The notes: generated by a model from the letters alone, not told the origin. 51,918 nucleotides of DNA from Lentisphaeria bacterium (GCA_017466125.1 JAFTUS010000005.1:1-51918); one strand, 5' to 3'; shown: positions 40,943 through 50,013, counted from the first letter of the stretch. Program-made: numbers and translations.

Positions 40943-42454
40943 TTAAAGGTCATGTCCGCAATAGGACAGACTGTAACTCTTGTTGCAAATCGGGAAGTTG
41001 CTGATCTCTTCATTCCGCAGAGCCAGCGCAAGACCGAACCAGTTGTGGAATGAGGGATCCACGATCTTGTAGCGGCGGAATTTTCCGTTCGCTTCCGTCA
41101 CTGCCGCATGGCAAAGTTCACCGCGCCACGCTTCAGTCACAGATACTGCGATGCTTTCTGCGGCAAGCGGAACATTTGCACGATGATCGGGAATGTAATC
41201 AGAAATCTTTTCCAGCACCGGGATCAGCCATTCATGCGCAGCGATGATCTCATCGTAACGCACTCTGGCACGGGAGATCACATCCCCCGTACCGCAAGCG
41301 GCCTTTTCCGGACGGGAAATATCGTCCGCCGGGAAATCGTGCCGTGCATCGATATCCACTCCGGCAGCACGTCCGCCGACGCCGACCAGTCCGGCTTTGA
41401 CGGCATCTTCCCTGCTGACGGTACCGGTATTTTCAAAACGGTCCAGCACCGTGGGAGAATCGAACATCAAATCCAGAGCCTGCTGCAATTCAGGGTAGAC
41501 CCGCTTGATCCATTTGAGAACTTTCTGCGCCCGCACGACTTCGAGGCCGAAACGGGTCCCGCCGGGAACGACCAGATTGCGCCCGAAACGGTTGCCGCAA
41601 AGTTCGGCGGTCATATTCAGGTATTCGCCCCGGATGCGTCCGCAGAAAGAGGCGGTGGGCAGAAAGGCGACATCGCCCGCCAGTGCGCCCAGATCACCGA
41701 TATGATTGGCAAGGCGTTCCAGTTCCAGTGCGACCGCCCGGAAAAGGCGGCTCTTCCGGGGAACTTCCACGTTGCCGAGCGCCTCCATGATCTGCGCATA
41801 GTTGGTTGCAGATGCAATCGTCGTATCCCCGGCGGCAGTTTCCATAAAGTGAATGGTTTTCTTATCGGGGCCGCCGATGAGCATTTTTTCAATGCCCCGG
41901 TGCTGATAACCCAGTTCGATCTCAAGCGAATAAACATCTTCGCCCATACATTGAAAACGGAAATGCCCCGGTTCGATGACCCCGGCGTGAACCGGACCGA
42001 CAGCGACTTCGTGGGAGGCTTCGCCCTCCATGGTGAAATAATCGGTCACACAGGGCAGGATCTCTTCATCTGCTTTGCGCTCCCACGCATCTTTTCCCGT
42101 ATAGGAACGGTGGAAACGCAGCGGTTTCAGCCAGGGATGTCCGACAGGAACGATACCGTACTGTTCGGCGATCTCCCGTTCAAACCAGTGAAATGCCGGT
42201 GCATCCAAAGTCAATGCGGGATATTGGCTGCCGACCACAGTCGATGTCAATTCAAATCCCTTTTTCTCCGGATCTCCGAGAACAGCGGTCAGGCGGAACT
42301 TCTCCTCCTCCGGCATGGCAAAAAACGCCATGACCCGGCAGGAAGCATTGACTTTACCGATCACCGCACTGCGGAACTCTTCAAATTCGGGACAGGGCAA
42401 TTCTTTCAGGGGAGCGGCTGTACCGTTTTTCAGAAACAAAAATTGTTTTTCCAT
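40943..42454 (-). CDS. Ehr complex large subunit (NuoCD/HyfG-like) without NiFe ligands
   Basis: About 503 residues; the ATG eight bases after GGTGAGG was chosen over one six bases earlier. The NuoC-like N terminus has FEREIAEQYGIVPVGHPWLKPL. The large-subunit part has the complex I/hydrogenase landmark GYQHRGIEK. Where [NiFe]-hydrogenases have R-x-C-G-x-C, it reads FMETAAGDTTIA, and where they have D-P-C-x-x-C, it reads VDPSFHNW. So all four Ni-Fe cysteines are absent. The rest (GTVSREDAVKAGLVGVGGRA) is of hydrogenase-4 type rather than NuoD type. Family knowledge: Ehr (energy-converting hydrogenase-related) complexes share this loss; their reaction is unknown. No hyp maturation genes are in the window. 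Confidence 0.85.
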   Translation of the reverse strand: MEKQFLFLKNGTAAPLKELPCPEFEEFRSAVIGKVNASCRVMAFFAMPEEEKFRLTAVLGDPEKKGFELTSTVVGSQYPALTLDAPAFHWFEREIAEQYGIVPVGHPWLKPLRFHRSYTGKDAWERKADEEILPCVTDYFTMEGEASHEVAVGPVHAGVIEPGHFRFQCMGEDVYSLEIELGYQHRGIEKMLIGGPDKKTIHFMETAAGDTTIASATNYAQIMEALGNVEVPRKSRLFRAVALELERLANHIGDLGALAGDVAFLPTASFCGRIRGEYLNMTAELCGNRFGRNLVVPGGTRFGLEVVRAQKVLKWIKRVYPELQQALDLMFDSPTVLDRFENTGTVSREDAVKAGLVGVGGRAAGVDIDARHDFPADDISRPEKAACGTGDVISRARVRYDEIIAAHEWLIPVLEKISDYIPDHRANVPLAAESIAVSVTEAWRGELCHAAVTEANGKFRRYKIVDPSFHNWFGLALALRNEEISNFPICNKSYSLSYCGHDL

Positions 42455-42459
42455 AATCA

Positions 42460-43845
42460 TTACCTCACCATATTACAGAGCAGCAGACATCCGCCGACCG
42501 TCAGCAGAACGATCACCAGTGCGGGAATGAACAGGAGGCCTTCCGCCGCCTTGTCCGCCGTCTGATTTTCCTCTGCTGCACTTGGTTCTCCCATGCACAT
42601 TTTCAGCACATTTGCCGTCATGCCGCAGAAGATCACAAACAAAAGCAGAAGGATCGCTCCGCCCAGCCAGAGACCGGCTCCGCGCACCAGAAAGAGTTCG
42701 CTGATAAAAAGCGGCGACGGCGGAGTACCGCAGATAAACAGTACGCCGACCAGCCAGAAGAGTGCCGTTTTCGGAATACGCCCGAACATGCAGCAAACAT
42801 CTTTGACATGGTGCGTTTTGTAGGCGACCAGAATACTGCCCGCAAGCAGAAAGAGTGTCATTTTATTCAGGGAGTGTCCTGCCATGTGGATCACGGCGAT
42901 CTGATCCAACCCCAGCCCCCACAGCAACGCCAGCAGCCCCATGTGTTCAACACTGGAATAAGCAAGCATCCGCTTGAAATCCCGTTGGCGGACGATAAAA
43001 ACAGCGGCAACGGTCAGTGAAATCATACCGAATACAACAAAGAAGTTATTGCAAAATCCGTTCAACGCTTCAGGAGCAACTCCGGCAATACGGATCATGC
43101 CGAGAAAAGCACAGTTGAGCAGTGCGCCCGACAGCAGTGCCGACAGCATTGCCGGGGCTTCGCCGTGGGCATCCGGCAGCCAGGTGTGGAAGGGGGCAAG
43201 ACCCATTTTCAAACCGTATCCGGCGAAACAGAAGATAAAAGCGGCGCGGAACCACGGCTCATTCATCTTCCCGCTGTATTCAGTCAGAAGTTTCATATTC
43301 AGCCCGGCGTGGCTCCCGTAGGAGGCAACGCCCAGCAGCATCGTTCCGAAAAGAGCCAGACCGATACCGACAGAACAGATCAAAAGGTATTTCCACATCG
43401 CCTCAAGGGAATGGGGCGTTTTGCGGAAGATGATCAACGGTGCGCTGGCGAGAGTCGTAGCCTCCACCGCCACCCACAGCAGTCCGAAATTACGGGCGAG
43501 AGCCGTCAGACTCATCGTCGCCAGAAATACGGCAAAGAGAGAGGCAAAAACACGGGGGGACATGGTTTTATCCCCTTCAAATTCCAACGTGGCGGGCATC
43601 CATTTGCAAATGTGCCATGACACGCAGAAGAAAAGGATACTTGCCAGAGTCAGAACCACGTACCCCATGGCATCCGCACCGAGATATTCATTGACGGAGG
43701 GGTGGAAAATCAACAGAAGCACCGAAAGCAGATGCAGCGTTCCGGTTGCCGCAAGCATCCACGCACAGCGTTTGACCGAACGTCCGCTGCTGATGATGAG
43801 CAGCGCCCCGAGAACGGGTATTGCAACAGGCAGAAAAACACTCAT
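42460..43845 (-). CDS. Ehr complex membrane subunit, antiporter-like (HyfF/NuoN-like)
   Basis: 461 residues, mostly membrane helices. Key proton-channel positions are kept: the Glu in LLWVAVEATTLASAPLI and the Lys in FAGYGLKMGLAPFHTWLPDAHGEAP, followed by SSVEHMGLLALLWGLG and HMAGHSLNKMTLFL. This is the Mrp-antiporter/NuoLMN family in its HyfF form. It would move H+ or Na+ through the inner membrane during turnover. Its start overlaps the HyfE-like gene by four bases with GGAG upstream, and its stop overlaps the large-subunit start, so the operon is tightly coupled. Confidence 0.88.
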   Translation of the reverse strand: MSVFLPVAIPVLGALLIISSGRSVKRCAWMLAATGTLHLLSVLLLIFHPSVNEYLGADAMGYVVLTLASILFFCVSWHICKWMPATLEFEGDKTMSPRVFASLFAVFLATMSLTALARNFGLLWVAVEATTLASAPLIIFRKTPHSLEAMWKYLLICSVGIGLALFGTMLLGVASYGSHAGLNMKLLTEYSGKMNEPWFRAAFIFCFAGYGLKMGLAPFHTWLPDAHGEAPAMLSALLSGALLNCAFLGMIRIAGVAPEALNGFCNNFFVVFGMISLTVAAVFIVRQRDFKRMLAYSSVEHMGLLALLWGLGLDQIAVIHMAGHSLNKMTLFLLAGSILVAYKTHHVKDVCCMFGRIPKTALFWLVGVLFICGTPPSPLFISELFLVRGAGLWLGGAILLLLFVIFCGMTANVLKMCMGEPSAAEENQTADKAAEGLLFIPALVIVLLTVGGCLLLCNMVR

Positions 43846-44531
43846 TTTTCAACTCCTTCCTGAATTGGGGCATCCCCTAATTGATTGAGTTTATCGGCGT
43901 CGATATGTTCAAACTCCCGACGGATCTGAAACACGGCGATCCCCATGATAAAGACCAGAACAAAAACGTCCAGCAAAATACCGAGTTCCACCAGCAGACC
44001 GTATTCAAGCATCAACGCCGTACCGAAAAGGGTGATACCGTTTTCAAACAGCAGAAAACCGATGACTTGCGTCAGAGCCTTGCGGCGGGCAATCACGATA
44101 AAAAGACCGAAAAGCATTCCGGACAGTGCCGCAGGAACCGCCAGCGGACAGCCTGTTCCGGCAGGGAGAGGCAACGCTCTGCCGAAGAAAAATGCAACTC
44201 CGACGATGATCAGTCCGATCAGCAGACTGGCGGAATACCCGACCATCGGTTCAAGTTCGCGGGGAACGTTGGCTTTGCGCATGGCTTTTATAAGCAGCCA
44301 CGGCAGGGCGATCCCCTTCACTCCGATATTGATGATCGCTACGCTGAGCATATTGGTATTTTCGCCCAGGATATTCCAGTTGCAGAGTGCCAGCGGCAGA
44401 ATACCGAGCAAGATCCCCTGAAACGCCACGATGCGGATGCAGTGCAGCAGACGGCTGCTGGATAAGAAAAGCAGCCCCGACAGGAGAAACAACGCTATAA
44501 TGATCTCATTGACAGTACCCATTTTCAGCAC
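43842..44531 (-). CDS. Ehr complex membrane subunit, HyfE-like
   Basis: 229 residues with about seven membrane helices. It resembles HyfE, which combines a NuoK-like core (SSRLLHCIRIVAFQGILLGIL, a second half LLFENGITLFGTALMLEYGLLVELGILLDVF) with extra helices. The buried Glu residues in LLFENG and MLEYGLLVELG correspond to the ion-path carboxylates of NuoK-like proteins. HyfE-type subunits are diagnostic of hydrogenase-4/Ehr complexes rather than of complex I. It overlaps both neighbours by a few bases. Confidence 0.85.
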   Translation of the reverse strand: MLKMGTVNEIIIALFLLSGLLFLSSSRLLHCIRIVAFQGILLGILPLALCNWNILGENTNMLSVAIINIGVKGIALPWLLIKAMRKANVPRELEPMVGYSASLLIGLIIVGVAFFFGRALPLPAGTGCPLAVPAALSGMLFGLFIVIARRKALTQVIGFLLFENGITLFGTALMLEYGLLVELGILLDVFVLVFIMGIAVFQIRREFEHIDADKLNQLGDAPIQEGVEK

Positions 44532-45451
44532 ACTCCTTTCTCAAACACCAACAGACAGACCACGGCGAGCAGAGATGCCGCCAAAGCCCCCATAAGCATC
44601 TGGGGAACTTTGAGAAAACGGAAACGCGCCATGCAGGATTCCACAATGCCGATCATCACAGCGACAACAAATACTCCGGCGATCGTGGTAAGTACGCCGC
44701 AGAAAGACATTCCGGCAGTTGCGGGGAAAACCAGCATCACCAGCAGACTGGCGAAAAGATAGAGTTTCAACGCCGCACCGTAAAAGATCATCGCCAGATC
44801 GGGACCGCCGTAATCGAGGATCATCGCTTCGTGGATCATGGTCAGTTCCAAGTGGGTTTCGGGGTCGTCAAACGGAACCCGGCAGTTTTCCGCCAGAAGA
44901 ACGATGAAAAGCGCAAATGCCGTCAGCAGAACCGAGGTCAGATGCCCGTTTTCCACCGCCAGTTCCGCCCCGGTCAGCACGCCGGAGAGAGAAAATTCAC
45001 GGGTCAGCAGCACCAGAAAACCGAGACAGCCGAAAATCGCCGCCTCCGCCAAAGCAGAAAACTGCACTTCGCGGCTGGCCCCCATGCCTTCAAAACTCGA
45101 ACCGGTATCCAACGCCCCCAGCACCGTTACAAAACGTGCCGTACCGAGAAGGTAGAAAAAGAAGATGATGTCACCGCCGAAAGCCGCCGGAGAGATCTTC
45201 ATGCCGAAAGGCAGAAAGAGAGCCGCTGTAAGCGTCGCCATCAGCGATATACAGGGAGCCGATTTCAACAGCACGCCCGCCGTTTGCGAGTAGACCGCAT
45301 CTTTTTTGAGCAGTTTGGCTATATCGTAATAAAGTTGGAAAAGCGACGGTCCTTTGCGTCCGGCAAAAAAAGCCTTGACCTTATTGATGATGCCGGAAAG
45401 CAGCGGAGCAAGCACCAATGCCGCAACAAACGAAACAAACCAGAAAATCAT
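44525..45451 (-). CDS. Ehr complex membrane subunit, HyfC/NuoH-like
   Basis: 308 residues with about eight helices. The landmarks of NuoH/HycD/HyfC are present: FFAGRKGPSLFQLYYDIAKLLKKD near the N terminus and DDPETHLELTMIHEAMILDYGGPDLAMI in the cytoplasmic loop, rich in the acids that line the path between the quinone-like cavity and the ion channels. It joins the hydrophilic arm to the membrane arm. Its ATG overlaps the stop of the HyfB-like gene (ATGA), and its stop overlaps the HyfE-like start. Confidence 0.9.
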   Translation of the reverse strand: MIFWFVSFVAALVLAPLLSGIINKVKAFFAGRKGPSLFQLYYDIAKLLKKDAVYSQTAGVLLKSAPCISLMATLTAALFLPFGMKISPAAFGGDIIFFFYLLGTARFVTVLGALDTGSSFEGMGASREVQFSALAEAAIFGCLGFLVLLTREFSLSGVLTGAELAVENGHLTSVLLTAFALFIVLLAENCRVPFDDPETHLELTMIHEAMILDYGGPDLAMIFYGAALKLYLFASLLVMLVFPATAGMSFCGVLTTIAGVFVVAVMIGIVESCMARFRFLKVPQMLMGALAASLLAVVCLLVFEKGVC

Positions 45452-47325
45452 TTGACCACCTCCACAGAAACAGAAAGTCCGACGGCAAGCATGATAAGCA
45501 AAGTCACAACCACGACCAGCAGATAAAAGTGCAGATAACCGGATTGCAGAAAATGCAGTTTTTCAGCAATTTTGGCAAAACCGCCGAAAAGCGGCCGCCA
45601 CAAAAATCGTTCGCCGCCATCGGGAACTTCCGTTTCAAAAGAGGCGCGTTCCGGGAAAAGCCCCTGCGGGAAAGTGATTTTTTTCAGCGGACGCAGCAGA
45701 AAACCGAAAAGATCGGTCAACGGTTGCGTAAATGCCGTACCGGTATACTCCATACGGGCGGTGGGGGCGGCAAATCCGCAATCCCACGTTCCGGCAGTGC
45801 GGACGTTTTTGCCGGAAAAACGGAAACGGAACCAGAGCAGTGCCGCCGTGAAAAGCACGAAAAGCAGAGAGAAATAACTCACCTTTGCCAGAACAGCATA
45901 AAGGACATGTGCTTCCTGTGCCGCAGAGATACCAAATCTCAACAGCACTTCCGGCATGACAAATTCCAGTATCTGCGGAGCGAGTCCGATCAGGAGTACA
46001 CTCAAAGTAAAAAGAGCAACGATCGCTCCATTCATCATTTTGGGGACCTCCTGTGCTTCGGCGGCGTGAGCAAAGCGGGGTTCGCCGAGAAACGCTCCGC
46101 CGACGGCCTTGGCAAACGCCGCCGCCGCAAGCCCGCCGGTCAGAGCCAGCAAAATCAGCACAGCCAGAGCCGCCGCAAACAGCAGTGTATTTCCGCAAGC
46201 CAATATGCTGACGGCGGCAAAGTAGATCAGAAATTCACTCAAAAACCCGTTGAAGGGCGGCAAACCGCAAATCCCGGCACTGTTGAGCGTAAAGAGCATT
46301 CCGGTAACGGGCATCCGTTTGAAAAGACCGCCCATTATATCCAGATCCAGCGTATGGGTTGCCTTGAGGATATTTCCCGCTCCGAGGAAGAGGCCGCCTT
46401 TCAGAAGAGCATGGTTGAGCAGATGGAGAAATCCGCCGGAGAAACCGCAGAAAGCAACGATATTGTTATGATGTGCCGCCCCGAGAAACCCCAGTCCGAA
46501 CCCCATTGACATGATACCGATGTTTTCAATACTGGAATAAGCGAGCAGCCGCTTGAGATTATTCTGCGGCAGGGCAAAGAGAATACCGAGGAAAGCCCCC
46601 AGAATTCCGAGGATCAGAAAACACCAGCCGTAAAGGGCAAAATGTTTCGCACTCGACACAGCCCAGAGGAAAATTCCGTAAAACCCCAGTTCGATCATCG
46701 CGCCCGACATCAGAGCCGATACCGGAGCGGGTGCGGCGGGGTGTGCATCCGGCAGCCAGACGTGAAAGGGAAGCACGCCCAGTTTCAAGCCGAAACCGCA
46801 GAGAGCCAGTACAAAAGCAACGGTCGGCTCAGTGCCGAAAAGATAGAAAAGGATCAGAAATGCCGCGCCCGCATGACATGCGGCAAGATAACTCCACGCC
46901 GCCTGAACGGAGGGGTTTTTCTTCCAGTCAAAAGCGACGAGCGCAAAACTCATCATCCCCATCATCTCCCAGCAGAGCAGAAAAACAATAAAATTCTCTG
47001 CGAGCGTGACCAGCAGCATAAACAGTGCGGTCAAATTGTTGAAAAACCAGTAGACTCCGGCGCGTTCTTCGCCATGTCCCTTGAGATACCCCGGTGCATG
47101 CAGTGCGCCTGCTCCCGCAAGGAGCAGTACGGGAATACGGAAGAAGTCTCCGTATTGCAGAAATGCCCAATCGACTCCGAGGAGTCCCGACACCGCCCCG
47201 GCGAGCAGACATCCGCAGCCGACGCGTCCGGCAAACTGATGATTTTTCCGGAAACAGAGGGCAAGCACCGCCCCCGCCGCCATCAAGATCACAGCTCCGC
47301 CGTAATTCCAGATGTAATTATTCAC
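45448..47325 (-). CDS. Ehr complex membrane subunit, antiporter-like (HyfB/NuoL-like)
   Basis: 625 residues from a GTG preceded by AGGAAAGGA; upstream ATGs lack a ribosome site and the first lies at the presumed transcription start. About sixteen helices. Conserved channel positions include the Glu in FLLCWEMMGMMSFALVAFD, the Lys in CGFGLKLGVLPFHVWLPDAHPAAPAP, SSIENIGIMSMGFGLG and the Lys in LNHALLKGGLFLGAG. It is the larger antiporter-like subunit of hydrogenase-4-type complexes. First gene of the six-gene operon; no HyfA- or HyfD-like gene precedes or follows, so the complex is a minimal HyfBCEFG(H+I) form. Confidence 0.88.
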   Translation of the reverse strand: MNNYIWNYGGAVILMAAGAVLALCFRKNHQFAGRVGCGCLLAGAVSGLLGVDWAFLQYGDFFRIPVLLLAGAGALHAPGYLKGHGEERAGVYWFFNNLTALFMLLVTLAENFIVFLLCWEMMGMMSFALVAFDWKKNPSVQAAWSYLAACHAGAAFLILFYLFGTEPTVAFVLALCGFGLKLGVLPFHVWLPDAHPAAPAPVSALMSGAMIELGFYGIFLWAVSSAKHFALYGWCFLILGILGAFLGILFALPQNNLKRLLAYSSIENIGIMSMGFGLGFLGAAHHNNIVAFCGFSGGFLHLLNHALLKGGLFLGAGNILKATHTLDLDIMGGLFKRMPVTGMLFTLNSAGICGLPPFNGFLSEFLIYFAAVSILACGNTLLFAAALAVLILLALTGGLAAAAFAKAVGGAFLGEPRFAHAAEAQEVPKMMNGAIVALFTLSVLLIGLAPQILEFVMPEVLLRFGISAAQEAHVLYAVLAKVSYFSLLFVLFTAALLWFRFRFSGKNVRTAGTWDCGFAAPTARMEYTGTAFTQPLTDLFGFLLRPLKKITFPQGLFPERASFETEVPDGGERFLWRPLFGGFAKIAEKLHFLQSGYLHFYLLVVVVTLLIMLAVGLSVSVEVVK

Positions 47326-47375
47326 AATAATCCTTTCCTGACACATTTTATGCCAATAAAAAAATATATCTTTAT

Positions 47376-47404
47376 AATATACACCCAATTACCCGAAACT
47401 GCAA
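47376..47404 (-). promoter_or_regulatory. promoter of the Ehr operon
   Basis: On the minus strand TTGCAG, 17 bases, TATATT with GGGTG directly before the -10. It gives a leader of about 45 bases before the GTG start. Confidence 0.65.
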
Positions 47405-47464
47405 GAAAATTCCATTTTATTCACACAAAAAGCGCATTTACAACGCAGACATTCCCCTATCAAT

Positions 47465-47662
47465 GCCCCGGAAACCCCACGACCTTACCCGATTGCCCCG
47501 CCAACGACTGTTGCGACTGATGATGTAACGTACCTGATCGGCATCGCCGCAAGTTACCAAGCCGGGAGTATCTATCTTGATTTGCCCGAAAATATGACAG
47601 CGCAAATTTCCGTTGACGGCAAAGAAACCGCCGTACAAGGCCGTTGGACAGCAAATCTATAA
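47465..47662 (+). pseudogene. remnant of the C-terminal end of an unknown gene
   Basis: An open frame of 65 codons without a plausible start ends in TAA; it reads ...TYLIGIAASYQAGSIYLDLP, then MTAQISVDGKETAVQGRW. The codon use is normal for the region and the pattern is that of the final beta domain of a secreted or glycan-acting protein. The upstream part of the gene is missing, since the Ehr promoter lies immediately before it. It is the main content of the 446-base gap between the Ehr operon and the DUF5054 gene. Confidence 0.4.
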
Positions 47663-47707
47663 AGAAATGTTGTTCCCTGAAAGATGATTGTTTTAGGATT
47701 TTCCTGC

Positions 47708-47736
47708 TTGAAAAGAAATCTGAAGTATGATATGTT
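47708..47736 (+). promoter_or_regulatory. putative promoter of the DUF5054 gene
   Basis: TTGAAA, 17 bases, TATGTT, 35 bases before the ATG. Confidence 0.5.
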
Positions 47737-47771
47737 AATAGAAATTTGAAATTTCAACAGGAAGAGAATTT

Positions 47772-49613
47772 ATGCAGCAAGTCAAAATTATTTTTAAGAC
47801 TCATCTTGATATCGGTTTTACCAATATGGCGGAAAAGGTCAAGGAAAAATATTTTTCCACTTTTATCCGCAACGCCGTTGCAACTGCGGACTGCTTCCGC
47901 AACCGTCCGGATAACTTCCGTTACGTCTGGACAGTCGGAGCGTGGCTGATTGCTGAATATTTTTACCGCGCATCTGCCGCAGACAGAACGTTTCTCGAAG
48001 ATGCAATCCGTCGGGGTGATATCGTTTGGCACGCAATGCCATTTACTGCACATAATGAGTTGATGAGCGAAGAACTTTTCTGCAGAGGGCTGGCAATCTC
48101 TCAAGAGCTGGATAAACGTTTCGGCAAAAAAACGATTGCCGCCAAATTGACGGACGTCCCCGGACACACCCGGGGTATTATTGCTCCTCTGGCAGATGCC
48201 GGAGTGGAGTTGCTCCATATCGGTATCAACCCCGCATCCGCCCTGCCCGATGTTCCGCCCGTTTTCCGTTGGCGGGACTCCGGCGGCAAAGAATTACTGA
48301 TGATCTATCAGGCTGACTATGGGGCCGATATCCGTTGCGGCGACACTCTCTTTCGGGTAGAAATGACCGGTGATAACCTTGGCCCGCATACACCTGAACA
48401 AGTGGAAAAAATTCTTGCCCGTTATCCCGGTTGTGATGTTCAAAGCGGTACGTTGAATGATCTTGCGGAGGCATTCCGCCCGCTCCGTGACTCCTTTCCG
48501 GTAGTTTCTTCTGAAATCGGGGACACATGGATACACGGCGTTGGTACAGATCCGTGGAAAGTTGCCCGATTCAAAGCACTTGAACGCTTGCTTCGGTCAT
48601 GGGGTGATTTTTCAGAGAAAACGGATTTTGAACGTCGTTTATTGGAAATAGCAGAACACACCTGGGGCGTGGATGAAAAAACATGGTTCCTTAATTATAA
48701 TCATTGGAATAGCAGAGATTTACATACGCCTGCTGCCCGCCGTTTTGCCGCTTCCTGGAAAGAACAGCGCATGTTGCTGGAACAGGCAATCCATTTTCTT
48801 CCCGACGACAAACAGAAAACTGCCCGTAAAGTTTTGCAAGCATTGTCTCCCCGCCGAAGCAATTTTTCCAACGGCTCACAGAAAAAAGCAATTCTGGAAA
48901 ATGATTTTTTCAAATTGGAGTTGAATCCAGCCAAAGGTTGTGCAGAAAGTCTGCTGATTAAAAAGAGCGGAGTTATTTTCCGCAACCCGGGGCTGTTTAC
49001 ATTTGAAACATTCACCCGTCAGGAATATGCCCGTTTCCGCAAACAATATTTACGCATTCCGGAAGAACCGTGGGCGTTTCATGATTTTTCAAAACCGGAT
49101 ATGCCGCCCCGTCCCAAAGTACTGACAAAAGGTTTCAAGTCAGAACTCTTTCTGAAAGATAACCGGGCAATTTTTGTTTCCGGCAAAAACGGAATTTTTG
49201 AACGGCTTGAAATGGAATATATCTTAAATGAAGATGAACTTGAAATCCGTCTGCGCTGGTTCGGTAAGGACGCCAACCGCTTTGCACAGGCGGCATGGAT
49301 GAGTTTTGTACCGGATTTTTCAGTAAAAGAGATGAAATTCCGCAAAATTGCTGATTGGATCGATCCGACAGATGTGGTCAGCCGGGGAGCAAGAACACTT
49401 CATGCCGTACAGGAAGTACGCATTGATGACGTTACTATTATTCCAGTTGACACAGTTCTTGCGGCACCGGGCAAACGTTCCATGCTGGATTTCCACAATA
49501 AACTGCCGGATATTTCTGGCGGAGTTCATTTCAATTTATACAACAACATCTGGGGAACAAACTTCCCGATGTGGTTCGGCGATGATATGGAATTCCGTTT
49601 TACGCTGAAATAA
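47772..49613 (+). CDS. GH38-like glycosidase, DUF5054 family
   Basis: 613 residues, no signal peptide. It opens VKIIFKTHLDIGFTNMAEKV, where His and Asp of THLDIG correspond to the zinc-binding HxD of GH38/GH57-type alpha-mannosidases. Further pattern: VWTVGAWLIAEYF, IVWHAMPFTAHNELM, AAKLTDVPGHTRG and WIHGVGTDPWKVARFKALERL. The C-terminal half (about 370-613) is the beta-sandwich typical of the family. DUF5054 proteins are frequent in Lentisphaerota and Bacteroidota and have no settled substrate; an alpha-mannosidase-like hydrolase is likely. AGGAAGAG stands before the ATG. It is a lone gene, next to an AT-rich accessory stretch. Confidence 0.78.
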   Translation: MQQVKIIFKTHLDIGFTNMAEKVKEKYFSTFIRNAVATADCFRNRPDNFRYVWTVGAWLIAEYFYRASAADRTFLEDAIRRGDIVWHAMPFTAHNELMSEELFCRGLAISQELDKRFGKKTIAAKLTDVPGHTRGIIAPLADAGVELLHIGINPASALPDVPPVFRWRDSGGKELLMIYQADYGADIRCGDTLFRVEMTGDNLGPHTPEQVEKILARYPGCDVQSGTLNDLAEAFRPLRDSFPVVSSEIGDTWIHGVGTDPWKVARFKALERLLRSWGDFSEKTDFERRLLEIAEHTWGVDEKTWFLNYNHWNSRDLHTPAARRFAASWKEQRMLLEQAIHFLPDDKQKTARKVLQALSPRRSNFSNGSQKKAILENDFFKLELNPAKGCAESLLIKKSGVIFRNPGLFTFETFTRQEYARFRKQYLRIPEEPWAFHDFSKPDMPPRPKVLTKGFKSELFLKDNRAIFVSGKNGIFERLEMEYILNEDELEIRLRWFGKDANRFAQAAWMSFVPDFSVKEMKFRKIADWIDPTDVVSRGARTLHAVQEVRIDDVTIIPVDTVLAAPGKRSMLDFHNKLPDISGGVHFNLYNNIWGTNFPMWFGDDMEFRFTLK

Positions 49614-49743
49614 ATCAGTTTAACACCACATATCCCCAATCGGCGGAGCTTTCGTTTTGACAACGATTGTGTCAGCCGTAAGGAACAACGGAAGTGAACA
49701 TATCATTATTATCAAGAATCTTGTCATATGTAGAACTCATGTA
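49614..49743. other. gene-free spacer at the border of an AT-rich accessory region
   Basis: Base composition falls sharply from the DUF5054 gene to the following 2 kb. I see no open frame, terminator or repeat that I can support in this piece. Confidence 0.4.
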
Positions 49744-49896
49744 TCATTTTAAATTTCTTAAAAAATAGAAATATAAGAATAACACCAACAAAATGAAAAT
49801 TAAAAAAGAATATAAGAAAAGGATAAATATCCTCTTCGCAGGAACTATTGTTTTGTCCTTATTTCTCAAAATGAACTTATATTTCCAATTACTCAT
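49744..49896 (-). CDS. small single-pass membrane protein (50 residues)
   Basis: The frame starts with ATG preceded by GAGAG and encodes MSNWKYKFILRNKDKTIVPA, then a basic KR pair, a 20-residue hydrophobic helix rich in Phe, Leu and Ile, and a basic C-terminal tail RNLK. That is the shape of a small inner-membrane peptide with a cytoplasmic N terminus. Just upstream a short frame ending MNLFNDFLPVNLRKVRVVNE overlaps its start by eight bases, suggesting coupling or a decayed gene. Too short for family assignment; it follows two other small membrane-protein genes on the same strand. Confidence 0.45.
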   Translation of the reverse strand: MSNWKYKFILRNKDKTIVPAKRIFILFLYSFLIFILLVLFLYFYFLRNLK

Positions 49897-50013
49897 TTAC
49901 AACTCTCACTTTACGCAAGTTTACAGGTAAAAAGTCATTAAATAAATTCATGTATCCAAGTACAACATCAGTTACTGTAATACTATTTTGCTCAACACAT
50001 TATTTAATAAAGT

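Noticed and set aside
40943..42454. Reading the operon as a functional formate hydrogenlyase / [NiFe]-hydrogenase
   Set aside because: None of the four Ni-Fe cysteines is present and no maturation or formate dehydrogenase gene is nearby.
41108..42565. Plus-strand frame of 485 codons opposite the Ehr large subunit
   Set aside because: It is the mirror of a well-conserved NuoCD-like gene and shows no protein-like pattern.
40178..47325. Reading the operon as respiratory complex I (nuo)
   Set aside because: HyfE- and HyfF-like subunits and a hydrogenase-type large-subunit core are present, while NuoE, F, G, A, J and K are not.
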